28,802 bases of DNA from DASYML01 sp036399835 (lineage in GTDB: Bacteria; Acidobacteriota; Blastocatellia; Pyrinomonadales; Pyrinomonadaceae), in assembly GCA_036399835.1 (NCBI GenBank), contig DASWMI010000159.1, forward strand, positions 1-28,802, in the 5' to 3' direction. The translations under genes were made by a program, and so were the position numbers. The notes under the pieces are model-generated. The model worked only from the letters and a program-made list of their open reading frames with translations. It did no database searches and was not told the origin of the DNA. Below are positions 13,826-21,301 of the stretch, one piece after another. The first letter of the stretch is position 1, and each line of letters opens with the position of its first letter.

Positions 13826-15262
13826 TCAGATGCGCTCGATTGGCTCGGCAGGCTCGACCGTGATGGTGCGAAAGCTGGACATGCGCACGAGGCCGGGCGC
13901 AGAGCCTTTGGGCTTTGAGAGGAATTTGCGCTGTGTGTAATGGACGGCGACTTTTGAATCGTGCCGCGCGTGGCTAAAGCGTGCGGCCAGTTGCGCCGCT
14001 TCGATGATGGTGCGATGCGGAATCTCGGAGCGCGCGGGGTTGCGTATCAAGACGTGCGAGCCTGTATAGTCTGCCGCGTGCAGCCAGAGGTCCAGAGGTC
14101 GCGCGAGGCGAAAGGTCAACTGGTCATTATCGCGTGCGCCGCGCCCGACCAGAATCTCGTAGCCGTCCGAAGAGCGATAACGGCGCACGCTCGCCACACT
14201 TTCGCCCGATGATTTTCGGCGCTTAACCTGCGGCTTAATCTCCTGCTTGGCTTCGCCGGAAAGCGAAGCGAGCGCCGCTTCATCCTCTGCGGCGATGACG
14301 CGCTCAAGCTCGGCTTCGCGCTGTCGAAGTTCTGCCAGCTCCCTGTCAATCTCTGCGAGCCTCCTGGCAATCTCCTGCGCCGCGCGCTTGGCCTTTGTAT
14401 ATCGAGCGAAACGCTGCGCGGCCTCTTCCTGCAAGCTCCTGTTCTCGTCAAGCTGCAACTCCACGCGCGGCGTGCCCTCGGTGTAGTAATCCGTGACCGT
14501 CGCGGTGCTGCCGTGCCGCTCGGCTGTCCCTATGTTGGCGAGAAGCAGTTCGCCTATACGCCTGTGCTCTTCGGCATCGCCATGCCTCGCCAAATCATCC
14601 AGCAAATGTCCGCGGAGCTTTGTGCGTTGCGAAATCTCCTTGCGCAGACGTTGACGCGCGGCGGCTGCGCGCGAGTTAAAGGCGCGTGCGGCTTCAAGCC
14701 CTCGATAGTGATCGTCTGCGGCCTCCGAGAGAGTAGGGAAAGAGCCTCGCGCGAGCGGCGCACGTGTTCCGGCTCTGCCCTGCGCGGGTGGCGGCGCATA
14801 AAGGCTGCCAATCTCCTGTCCCTGTGAGGCGCGCAAGGCATCAATAATATGACCGCCCTCATCAAGCACAAGCAGGTTCGACGCGCGCCCCGTTAATTGC
14901 ACGACGAGCGAGCGCCCAAGCCTGTTGCCCATCTCATCCTGCGCCGCGAACGCGAGACGCACAATCCTCTCGCCTTCATCTTTAACGAGCGCGAGCAGCC
15001 TTGCGCCGCCCAGATACTTGCGCAGTGTATTAACGAATGAGGAGGGTTGAAGAGACTGCTTTTCCAGCTCGCGCACGCGCCGCTCGATGATGTAGAGGCG
15101 CGGCGCAGCAGGCTCTACGCTGATGAAGAGATAAGAAGAGTTGTGCAGGCGAAAGTCTAAGGCGAGCGAAGCGCGCGAGAGCTGGAAGATTTTCCCCAGC
15201 GGCTGGCCCACAAGCTTTGGACCAATCTCCTCGACGAGAGCCTTGATAGTCTGGTCGTCCAT
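13826..15262 (-). CDS. rqcH: NFACT family protein (RqcH/FbpA-like)
   Basis: 478 residues. The N-terminal NFACT-N domain (about 1-155) opens MDDQTIKALVEEIGPKLVGQ and has FRLHNSSYLFIS and LVVQLTGRASNLLVLDE. A charged coiled-coil middle (about 185-345) contains HRRIGELLLANI, YYTEGTPRVELQLDENRSLQ and FARYTKAKRAAQEI. The C-terminal NFACT-R domain (about 355-460) contains RYRSSDGYEILVGRGARDND, LWLHAADYTGSHVLIRN and KVAVHYTQRKFLSKPKG. RqcH binds stalled 50S-peptidyl-tRNA complexes and adds C-terminal alanine tails. The Asp-Arg pair needed for tRNA binding in RqcH is Glu-Arg here (E98-R99, GERIVRL). The protein is about 90 residues shorter than B. subtilis RqcH, the loss falling between NFACT-N and the coiled coil. 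Whether it still makes Ala tails is therefore open. ATG at 15262. Confidence 0.88.
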   Translation of the reverse strand: MDDQTIKALVEEIGPKLVGQPLGKIFQLSRASLALDFRLHNSSYLFISVEPAAPRLYIIERRVRELEKQSLQPSSFVNTLRKYLGGARLLALVKDEGERIVRLAFAAQDEMGNRLGRSLVVQLTGRASNLLVLDEGGHIIDALRASQGQEIGSLYAPPPAQGRAGTRAPLARGSFPTLSEAADDHYRGLEAARAFNSRAAAARQRLRKEISQRTKLRGHLLDDLARHGDAEEHRRIGELLLANIGTAERHGSTATVTDYYTEGTPRVELQLDENRSLQEEAAQRFARYTKAKRAAQEIARRLAEIDRELAELRQREAELERVIAAEDEAALASLSGEAKQEIKPQVKRRKSSGESVASVRRYRSSDGYEILVGRGARDNDQLTFRLARPLDLWLHAADYTGSHVLIRNPARSEIPHRTIIEAAQLAARFSHARHDSKVAVHYTQRKFLSKPKGSAPGLVRMSSFRTITVEPAEPIERI

Positions 15263-15274
15263 AGCCGTGGATCA

Positions 15275-15374
15275 AAGTAAAAGGGAGAAAGTAAAAAGGC
15301 AAAAGCGAGGGGAAGCCGTATTTAATCTCAGCGGCTTCAGCCTGACCTTTGCCTTTTACACTTCTACCTTCTGC
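15275..15374. repeat. Intergenic inverted repeat, GTAAAAGG family, copy 1
   Basis: The left arm has AGTAAAAGGGAGAAAGTAAA then AAGGCAAAAGC and GGAAGCCG. The right arm has CGGCTTC then CCTTTGCCTTTTACACTTCT and ACCTTCTGCTT, an imperfect reverse complement with a loop near 15318-15329. It fills the gap between the NFACT gene start and the stop codon of the RDD gene, both on the minus strand. Confidence 0.8.
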
Positions 15375-16601
15375 TTATTCTTTAACGACAGCCGTCCCGG
15401 AAAGAAGGTCATGCAGTGTGCGCCCTTCGGCGTCGAAAAGCGCGTAGAGCATGCCGAGTCCGAGCGTCGCCAGCGAGAGCATGTAAACGAGCGCACGCCG
15501 CACACACTGCCAGGTGGTCGGGAAATTCCCTGTATCTGCATCCACCACGCGAGTCGAAAAGAGCGACATGCCCCAGCTCCGACCCGCCAGCGCGATAGAG
15601 GCCGTCAGGTAAAGGAACATCACGACCAGGAGGATGCCTGACATCGAAGCTATCACACGCATATCGGACCAGTTGCCGTTGGTCAACTCGATAATCGCGG
15701 CGAAGGGTGATGAAGCGAAAGCGACGACTACCAAATCAATGATGCCGCTCGCCAGTCGTTTACCGAGGGGCGCGCGGTCATCATAAGCTTCGGCGTCGGA
15801 ATCAAGCCGGCTCGTCGCCTCTTCTTCAAGTTGAGAGACTACGCCATCGTCAACCGCCTCTGCGAAGACGCGGCGCGGCTGCTGTTTGCTCGCTGGCTGC
15901 TCTGTCTTCGGCACAATCTGCGGCTGGACCACTATCAGGTTATGCTCGCGTACAGGCTCTGCGCTCTTTTCCGAGGGCAGCGCTTCGGCTCCCGAAGTCT
16001 GCGCGGTCTCGCTTCTTTGCAAAGCAGGCGTCGTGATGGCCGTGCCTGTTAAAGTCTCTTCCTCAAACTCTTCCTCTGCGACGCGGGCGACGGCAGCCGC
16101 AGCCGACCCTCCTCTGGACGTGCGCGACATGGAAGGCTGCTGCGCGCGCTGTATACGCTTGAGCGCGGCGACGACAATCGGATTGACTGCCGGCGCTTCT
16201 GTCGGCGGGACGAGTCCGAGCGGCGCAGCGTTTGGTCTAGTCTGTTCCGCGCGTCTCTCTGTCGCCGCCGCCGCCTGGCGCTCGCCCTCGCGCGCACGCC
16301 GCTCCTGTATCTCGCGCACGCGCTCGCTCAGCTCTTTACGCCACTGCGGGCGTGAAGCGCGCGAGACGCCCGGAAACTCTATCAGCGTAGAGGCCGTCTG
16401 CTTTTTGTTGGTCTCAGGCGTAGAGCTTGCGGCGACGGCTTCACTTTGCACCTGAGCGGCAGGCGTCTCTACAGTCGCTTCGGGCGAGGGCAAAACCATT
16501 TTGGTTTCTGTTTCGGGAGATATTCTGGATGCCGGAGTTTTGCACCGAGGGCACAGTTCTAAACCGTTGGAGTAAACGGCGCGGCATGAGGGACACTGCA
16601 T
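15375..16601 (-). CDS. RDD-family membrane protein with N-terminal zinc ribbon
   Basis: 408 residues. An N-terminal zinc ribbon (C3, C6, C17, C20 in MQCPSCRAVYSNGLELCPRC) is followed by a long, probably disordered, charged and Ala/Pro/Gln-rich region (about 25-270). The C-terminal RDD domain (about 275-408) contains PLGKRLASGIIDLVVVAFAS, a hydrophobic span near 325 (ILLVVMFLYLTASIALAG), SWGMSLFSTRVVDADTG, a third span (LVYMLSLATLGLGMLYAL) and the closing GRTLHDLLSGTAVVKE. That makes about three membrane helices and gives the Arg and Asp-Asp positions that name the family. RDD proteins are poorly understood; some affect ion or solute movement. The zinc ribbon presumably faces the cytoplasm. 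GGAG about 11 bases upstream of the ATG supports the start. Confidence 0.9.
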   Translation of the reverse strand: MQCPSCRAVYSNGLELCPRCKTPASRISPETETKMVLPSPEATVETPAAQVQSEAVAASSTPETNKKQTASTLIEFPGVSRASRPQWRKELSERVREIQERRAREGERQAAAATERRAEQTRPNAAPLGLVPPTEAPAVNPIVVAALKRIQRAQQPSMSRTSRGGSAAAAVARVAEEEFEEETLTGTAITTPALQRSETAQTSGAEALPSEKSAEPVREHNLIVVQPQIVPKTEQPASKQQPRRVFAEAVDDGVVSQLEEEATSRLDSDAEAYDDRAPLGKRLASGIIDLVVVAFASSPFAAIIELTNGNWSDMRVIASMSGILLVVMFLYLTASIALAGRSWGMSLFSTRVVDADTGNFPTTWQCVRRALVYMLSLATLGLGMLYALFDAEGRTLHDLLSGTAVVKE

Positions 16602-16925
16602 AGCAAAGATGTCTCCAGTATAAAGGCAAAATTCTCAGGTAACAGCAGCACAACAGTCGTCGCCGATTACCTTGTTGGATTCATTCAGGCGAAGGGCTTA
16701 TCAAGTTAAACCCATACCCTTTGCGGAGTCGCGGCGGATACTATCAGAAACTACTTTAAGTCGTCAATGAGAAAATATACTAGCCACTGTGGTTGAAGCG
16801 CCAGCGGGCCACAAGATACGAGGCCGGAGTCGAAAGCTAAAAGGTAAAAGCGAAAGAGGAAACCACTTGGAAAAGCGTGCTTCCCGTTTCGCTTGTGCCT
16901 TCTTCCTTTTGACTTTGGCCTTACT
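16602..16925. other. Intergenic region between DUF2203 and RDD genes
   Basis: A 324-base gap without a gene. Its right part (16602-16830) should contain the RDD promoter. A TATACT-like element near 16618-16623 on the minus strand is a possible -10, but I could not find a matching -35. Its left part is the inverted repeat at 16832-16920, which ends against the DUF2203 stop codon. Confidence 0.5.
16832..16920. repeat. Intergenic inverted repeat, GTAAAAGG family, copy 2
   Basis: The left arm reads CGAAAGCTAAAAGGTAAAAG then CGAAAGAGGAAACCACTTGG. The right arm reads AAGCGTGCTTCCCGTTTCGC then TTGTGCCTTCTTCCTTTTGA and CTTTGGCC, an imperfect reverse complement. Its arms share GGTAAAAGCGA/CCTTTTGACTTT-type words with the repeat at 15275-15374. 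It directly precedes the stop codon of DUF2203 in plus-strand order. Confidence 0.75.
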
Positions 16926-17303
16926 TTACAGCGGCTGGCGTCCAGAGTAGCCAGCGTCTAGGTCGTGCCACCATTCAAGCTCGTCGCCCTCTCCCATCTC
17001 CCAGCAGAGCAGGACGATGCGGCCATCGCGCATCGAAGGGAAATCTATCAGCCCGCGCCCGTAATCCTTCATCTGCACTCCGAGCGCATCGAGCTGGCCC
17101 GTCAGCGAAGACAGCTCCATCAGGAGGGCTATATAGCCTGGCCCTTCAACCATCCCGCCGCCGCCCAGCTCGGCCCCCGCCGCCGCGTGCTTGGCAGCCT
17201 CGGCGTAGGAAAGCAGGCGGCGATACGCGCGCTGAATCCGGCCCACCATCCCTTTCACAGTCGGCAGCAACGCATTCGCTTCTTCAAGACTAAAAAGTTT
17301 CAT
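16926..17303 (-). CDS. DUF2203 family protein
   Basis: A compact 125-residue protein with the DUF2203 pattern: MKLFSLEEANALLPTVKGMV at the start and a helical region with an alanine/glycine-rich stretch. It ends with the strongly conserved GVQMKDYGRGLIDFPSMRDG, IVLLCWEMGEGD and WWHDLDAGYSGRQPL. The family is common across bacteria and has no established function. The conserved His-Asp-Asp and Asp/Arg residues in the C-terminal half suggest a binding or catalytic site. No signal peptide or membrane span. The ATG at 17303 gives the canonical N-terminus. It lies between two inverted repeats, upstream of the RDD gene and downstream of the NYN gene, all on the minus strand. Confidence 0.92.
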   Translation of the reverse strand: MKLFSLEEANALLPTVKGMVGRIQRAYRRLLSYAEAAKHAAAGAELGGGGMVEGPGYIALLMELSSLTGQLDALGVQMKDYGRGLIDFPSMRDGRIVLLCWEMGEGDELEWWHDLDAGYSGRQPL

Positions 17304-17308
17304 AAGAG

Positions 17309-17375
17309 CAGTTTTCAGTTTTCAGCAAAGACCGCTTGCTTTTTCTGAAAACTCAAAACTGGAAACTGGAAACTG
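17309..17375. repeat. Intergenic inverted repeat, CAGTTTTCAG family
   Basis: CAGTTTTCAGTTTTCAGC at 17309-17326 faces CTGAAAACTCAAAACTGGAA then ACTGGAAACTG ending at 17375. The arms are short tandem reiterations of AACTG/CAGTT with a loop of about 20 bases. It fills nearly the whole gap between the NYN gene stop (17380) and the DUF2203 start (17303). Confidence 0.85.
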
Positions 17376-17379
17376 TTTT

Positions 17380-18108
17380 CTACTGTTCGTCCGTCACGCG
17401 TATGAACTCCTGCGATGATTCAAACTGGTCCGTTTCTTCATCGAGTTGGTCTTCTATGATGACGGCGCTTACCTGTTGAGCGTAGCTGGTCTGGCGCGCA
17501 CCCTCTTCATTGTGATTGAGGAAGGCTGCGGTGTGTGATTCATGAAGGTCGCGCTCATCATAACGCGTGCCGTGCGGCAACTCTTTGCGCACCTTGTCGG
17601 CAATCTCGCCAAGGTCTATGAAGTAATCGGCCACGTCTATCAGCTTCGGCGCAGTGTTCGAGCGAAAGCCCGCGACCTCTACGCGACAGCCTTTGTAGGC
17701 GACGGCGTTGACGGCGTAGACGAAATCTTCATCGCCCGAGACGAGCACAGCCGTATCGTAGCGTCCGGCCAGGCTGAGCATGTCGACGGCAATCTCGACA
17801 TCCAGGTTAGCCTTGCGCGTACCGTCGTAAAAAGTCTTCAGCTCTTTCTGGACCACTCGAAAACCGTTGCGGCGCATCCAGAGCAGAAAGCCCTGCTGTC
17901 TTTCAGCGCCGACATCCACGCCCGTATAGAAGAAGGCTCTCAAGAGGCGACCGTCGCCGAGGAGCACACGCAGCAGCTTGTTGTAATCTATGTCTATGTT
18001 GTGAAAGCGTGCCGCGTGAAAAAGGTTGTTGCCGTCAATGAAAACCGCCACCCTCCCCCTGTGCCCGAACTGCCACGAAATATTATTCGTCGGATCGAAA
18101 TTGTTCAT
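17380..18108 (-). CDS. NYN-domain (LabA/DUF88-type) putative nuclease
   Basis: 242 residues. The NYN domain (about 18-180) has RVAVFIDGNNLFHAARFHNI with D25 and the paired asparagines. It continues with LLRAFFYTGVDVG, then FRVVQKELKTFYDGTRKANL and DVEIAVDMLSLAGRYDTAVL, and VSGDEDFVYAVNAVAYKGCR. The four acidic positions expected for a PIN-like metal site are present. NYN proteins of this class are thought to be RNA-directed endonucleases. Residues 180-242 are an acidic, polar tail of no known type. Start: ATG at 18108 with GGAG six bases upstream; 22 further residues in frame upstream have no family similarity and no ribosome binding site. Confidence 0.9.
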   Translation of the reverse strand: MNNFDPTNNISWQFGHRGRVAVFIDGNNLFHAARFHNIDIDYNKLLRVLLGDGRLLRAFFYTGVDVGAERQQGFLLWMRRNGFRVVQKELKTFYDGTRKANLDVEIAVDMLSLAGRYDTAVLVSGDEDFVYAVNAVAYKGCRVEVAGFRSNTAPKLIDVADYFIDLGEIADKVRKELPHGTRYDERDLHESHTAAFLNHNEEGARQTSYAQQVSAVIIEDQLDEETDQFESSQEFIRVTDEQ

Positions 18109-18209
18109 AAGGGTCTCCGTTAAGTTTTTAAATATCTGTAATATAAGATGCCGCCGCAGGGTCTCTTTGGTCAAGTGGAAAAGTTGTAAATAGTTAATCG
18201 GAAGATGAT

Positions 18210-19094
18210 TTACGAATTCAGGGCGAGGATTTCATTATTCACGGCATCGAGATAGATTGTGCGCGCGGAGGCATCCGGCCCTATCTTGACCTCCCAGGCG
18301 AGATGGAATTCGAGCGCGGCGGGCGTGCCTGCGCGCTGGCGCGGGTAGACGACCATCTCGCTGACCTTGATAACTTCGTTGGGCGAGACCGTGAGGGTTT
18401 GTGTTGTTCCGGCTGCATCCGTGTAGGTCAGTGTGTGGCCTGAGATGCGCTGGATAATCTCTTCCGTATATCTGGGAATCGAGAAGCCGGCGGCAACGGC
18501 GGCGCGTATCATGCGCTCGGTATCGGGGATGCAGGTGCTGTTAATCTGTTGTATGCGCAGGTCCGGTGTAAAGGTAATCTCAAGCAGCCCGTAGCCGCCG
18601 CGCAAGGGGAAACGGAAGGGTCGCTGACGATACTCGGCTTTCTTTGTGCCGTCGGCCTGGTCCGTCCGCAGCACAAGGGAAAGCTGTTGAGGAGTCGCGC
18701 CGAGCAGGCTGCTTTGAGCAGAGATAAAACGGCGTAGAGATTCGCGCAGCTCCTCTTCCGACATCTCTGGACCAGCCCCGACCTTTGGCAGCGAGAGCGC
18801 GGGAGACATCGTTGGGATACTGCGAAGAGTCGCCGTCACAGGTTGCAGCTCCGGCGCGGGCGGGTTCGTCAAGCCCTGTGCGTGCGCTAGCCCGGTCCAG
18901 GCGGCAAGCGTGGCCGCGCGACGGTCAGGGTCTTCGGTCATGAGCAAAGGATAAGGAGGCTCGCCCGCTCGCGGGCCTGTCGCCGGAGTGCTGGCCGCGC
19001 CCGCGCAGCCGTTTAAGCAGGGCAGTAGCAGGCAGCAGAAGGTGACGATTAACCAGTGCGCAGACGTGGATTGCTGTTTGATGCTGCTGGACAT
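18210..19094 (-). CDS. Lipoprotein with a PepSY/FTP-like domain, function unknown
   Basis: 294 residues with a lipoprotein signal: hydrophobic LIVTFCCLLLPC and the lipobox LNGC, giving C30 as the lipidated residue. The residue after it is alanine, so outer-membrane sorting is plausible. A proline-rich linker follows. The folded part includes LRRFISAQSSLLGATPQQLS and YGLLEITFTPDLRIQQINST. The end, LEFHLAWEVKIGPDASARTI then YLDAVNNEIL, resembles the repeats that precede metalloproteases (FTP/PepSY propeptide domains, which end in 'W.v.v...yyvDA.tGeil'). No protease domain is attached and none is nearby. That likeness is inference from pattern only. It is divergent from the gene at 19221, with 126 bases between them. 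Confidence 0.8.
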   Translation of the reverse strand: MSSSIKQQSTSAHWLIVTFCCLLLPCLNGCAGAASTPATGPRAGEPPYPLLMTEDPDRRAATLAAWTGLAHAQGLTNPPAPELQPVTATLRSIPTMSPALSLPKVGAGPEMSEEELRESLRRFISAQSSLLGATPQQLSLVLRTDQADGTKKAEYRQRPFRFPLRGGYGLLEITFTPDLRIQQINSTCIPDTERMIRAAVAAGFSIPRYTEEIIQRISGHTLTYTDAAGTTQTLTVSPNEVIKVSEMVVYPRQRAGTPAALEFHLAWEVKIGPDASARTIYLDAVNNEILALNS

Positions 19095-19174
19095 GCTGAC
19101 AGTCTAAGATTAGAAATCATAAGTCTCAAGCTCTTTTTTCCTTTCAAAACTTTTGCGACTCTCACAATCTCTGA

Positions 19175-19202
19175 TTGCAACGCCGCCCGCGCGTCGTATA
19201 AT
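19175..19202 (+). promoter_or_regulatory. Sigma70-type promoter for the zinc-ribbon/rlmB pair
   Basis: TTGCAA (19175-19180), a 16-bp GC-rich spacer and a perfect TATAAT (19197-19202). Transcription would start near 19209, leaving a leader of only about 12 bases that just contains the GGAG ribosome binding site before the TTG at 19221. Confidence 0.7.
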
Positions 19203-19209
19203 CGCTGCC

Positions 19210-19213
19210 GGAG
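19210..19213 (+). promoter_or_regulatory. Ribosome binding site deciding a TTG start
   Basis: GGAG, seven bases before the TTG at 19221. The next in-frame ATG (19242) has GAAGAG close in front of it, but the promoter position favours the TTG only slightly. Confidence 0.55.
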
Positions 19214-19220
19214 CTAAAAA

Positions 19221-20261
19221 TTGATAGAGAAGCATGAAGAGATGGAGGCGGCTGCCGAAGGCCAGCCGGACCAGCCGGAGCAGCGCATTTTTGCGCCCGA
19301 CCAGATGGTCCGTTGCGAAGATTGCCTGCGCGCCAACCCGCCCACGCGGACAAGCTGTCTCTATTGCGGCGCGGGCTTGCCCGTAGACGAAAGCAACGCT
19401 GCGTGGCAAAGGCCCACCTTGAGACAGTTGGAGAAATGGGAGCAGGGCTACAACACGATTATCCTGCCGGGCGAAGGGGCTAACCTCTCTGTTGAAGATT
19501 TGAACGAGACGGCGCGTTGGCTGCGTCTGAGCGCGGAAGATTTTCAAAGCCTACTCTCTGCCGCGCAGCCGCTGCCGCTGGCTCGCTCATCATCGCTCGA
19601 TGAAGCTGCCTTGATAGAGCGCAGGCTAGCGGGCTTGGGGCTGAGCCTGCTGACTTTGGCGGATAAGGATTTGCTGCCAGGTAATTCTGGGCCGCAGCGC
19701 GTGCGCGCCGTTGAGCTGCAAGACGAAGCGTTGGTTCTTTATCCGACAGGGGGCGGCGCTCCAAGCTCCTTGATGTGGGCAGAGCTATTGCTGCTCGTGT
19801 CCGGCAGGCTCTTTGTCAGGCAGGTCGAGTTGGAGGAGCATCGCAGGCGCGGAACAGAGCATGAGATAGTTAACTCAAGCGAGTTGAGCGCGGACGAGGC
19901 TGTGATTGACCTGTACACGGCGCGCGGCATGGGATGGCGTGTCGCCGCCAACAATTTCGATTTTTCATCTCTGGGCCAGCGCAAGGCTCTCGTCGCGGCT
20001 GAAAATTTTCGCACGTTGGTCCAGACATTGCGCGAGCGTGCGCCGCGGGCAAAGTATGACGATTCATACATGGGCCTGCGCCGCTTGCTCTCTGTGGTCT
20101 GGAGGTTGGAACAGCGGACTGAGGCCGGAGGCTGGCGTCACGGACGGCTCGGAAAATTCAACACAGGCTCTATGACCATCACTGACAACGAAACTCAGTT
20201 CACGCGCTATTCGCGTTTGCGCTTCTTCCTCAAATCGAACCACCCAGAGTTGGCTCTATGA
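19221..20261 (+). CDS. Zinc-ribbon protein of unknown function
   Basis: 346 residues, cytoplasmic (no signal or membrane span). A zinc ribbon sits near the N-terminus (C32, C35, C46, C49: RCEDCLRANPPTRTSCLYCG). The remainder (about 60-346) is helical and strand-rich, with RQLEKWEQGYNTIILPGEGA, SLLTLADKDLLPGNSG, SLMWAELLLLVSGRLFVRQV and WRVAANNFDFSSLGQRKALV. The central part (RAVELQDEALVLYPTGG then the WAELLLLVSG segment) resembles the PH-like domains that sense or bind small ligands, but I do not recognise a named family. The frame overlaps the methyltransferase gene by four bases (ATGA), so the two are translationally coupled and may act together on ribosomes; that link is inference. TTG start with GGAG seven bases upstream; ATG at 19242 is the alternative. 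Confidence 0.8.
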   Translation: MIEKHEEMEAAAEGQPDQPEQRIFAPDQMVRCEDCLRANPPTRTSCLYCGAGLPVDESNAAWQRPTLRQLEKWEQGYNTIILPGEGANLSVEDLNETARWLRLSAEDFQSLLSAAQPLPLARSSSLDEAALIERRLAGLGLSLLTLADKDLLPGNSGPQRVRAVELQDEALVLYPTGGGAPSSLMWAELLLLVSGRLFVRQVELEEHRRRGTEHEIVNSSELSADEAVIDLYTARGMGWRVAANNFDFSSLGQRKALVAAENFRTLVQTLRERAPRAKYDDSYMGLRRLLSVVWRLEQRTEAGGWRHGRLGKFNTGSMTITDNETQFTRYSRLRFFLKSNHPELAL

Positions 20262-21178
20262 AAAAGGGAGGACGCAAAAGCCCTCGCGGGCCTGAAGTAT
20301 CTAGGCGCGCGGGTCGTAAGGTCAGCCCGGCTGAGCGCACTGACCCTGCCGCCGGTCGCAGAGAGTTGGCGCGTGGCGATGCGCCCGTTGAAATCCGTCA
20401 TGAAGCCTCGCCGTCGAAGCTTTACGGAGTCTCGCCCGTGCTCGAAGCTCTGCGCGCGGGCCAGCGGGCTTTCGAGCATCTCACGCTGGCCGAAGGCGCA
20501 CGCGATCATCGCCTGCGCGAGTTGCTTGAGCTGGCGCGCGCAGCCGGAGTTCCCGTGCGTCGCTCTGCGCGCTCTGAGCTTGACAGACTGACAGGGGGCG
20601 CAAATCATCAGGGAGTCGTCGCCGCTCTCGCCTCTGCTCGTTACGCAGATGTGGACCAGCTTCTTGAGAGGCTCGCGGCACGCGCGGGAAGTCAGGGAGA
20701 CGCGCCGCTCGCCGTCGTGCTCGATGGAGTGGAAGACCCGCGCAATCTGGGTGCGATTATACGCACGGCGGAATGCGCCGGGGCGGATTGTCTCTTTATC
20801 CCTGAGCGCCGCGCGGTGGGCCTGACCGAGACGGTCGCCAAGACTGCCGCAGGTGCTCTTGAACATCTTGCCGTGGCCCGTGTCACCAACCTGGCGCACC
20901 TGCTGGATGAACTCAAGCAGAGAAGTATCTGGACTGTCGGAACAAGCGCGGAGGCTCAGACCGTATATACTGCATGGGACTGGAGCTTGCCTTGTGCGCT
21001 CATCCTCGGCGGCGAGGGCGCGGGTCTGCATCGCCTCGTGCGCGAGCGCTGCGACGCGCTGGTCGGTATTCCCTTGCGTGGCCGGATTTCATCGCTCAAC
21101 GTCTCTGTCGCCGCAGGCATACTGCTTTACGAAGCCCTCCGGCAGAGAACCGCGAAAGAGAACGCGGCCAAGCTGTAG
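20258..21178 (+). CDS. rlmB: 23S rRNA (guanosine-2'-O)-methyltransferase, RlmB/TrmH (SPOUT) family
   Basis: 306 residues. A basic extension (1-52) is followed by the substrate-binding domain (about 53-140, YGVSPVLEALRAGQRAFEHL and GANHQGVVAAL). The SpoU domain comes next, with motif 1 LDGVEDPRNLGAIIRTAECA, motif 2 LILGGEGAGLHRLVRERC and motif 3 IPLRGRISSLNVSVAAGILL. These form the trefoil knot that binds S-adenosylmethionine. RlmB methylates the ribose of G2251 in E. coli 23S rRNA. Family members that modify tRNA look alike, so the exact target is inferred. The highly basic N-terminal tail is longer than in E. coli RlmB (243 residues) and may aid RNA binding. The start overlaps the upstream gene's stop (ATGA at 20258). 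Confidence 0.93.
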   Translation: MKKGGRKSPRGPEVSRRAGRKVSPAERTDPAAGRRELARGDAPVEIRHEASPSKLYGVSPVLEALRAGQRAFEHLTLAEGARDHRLRELLELARAAGVPVRRSARSELDRLTGGANHQGVVAALASARYADVDQLLERLAARAGSQGDAPLAVVLDGVEDPRNLGAIIRTAECAGADCLFIPERRAVGLTETVAKTAAGALEHLAVARVTNLAHLLDELKQRSIWTVGTSAEAQTVYTAWDWSLPCALILGGEGAGLHRLVRERCDALVGIPLRGRISSLNVSVAAGILLYEALRQRTAKENAAKL

Positions 21179-21186
21179 TGATGAAG

Positions 21187-21252
21187 TAAAAGGATTGACT
21201 TATTGATTGGTTGATTTAAGAGATCAATCAGCCAGTAGCTTTTCCTTTAAGC
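21187..21252. repeat. Weak intergenic inverted repeat with AAAAGGA/TCCTTT ends
   Basis: AAAAGGATTGACTTATTGAT near the left edge and ATCAATCAGCCAGTAGCTTT then TCCTTTAAGC at the right are imperfect reverse complements around a centre near 21218. It lies between rlmB and the next plus-strand gene. It follows the pattern of the other gaps but is much less perfect. Confidence 0.45.
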
Positions 21253-21301
21253 ACTATCGCGCCGCGAGAGTTTATCTTTGCTCTTAATCGGAGGCTTGCA
21301 G

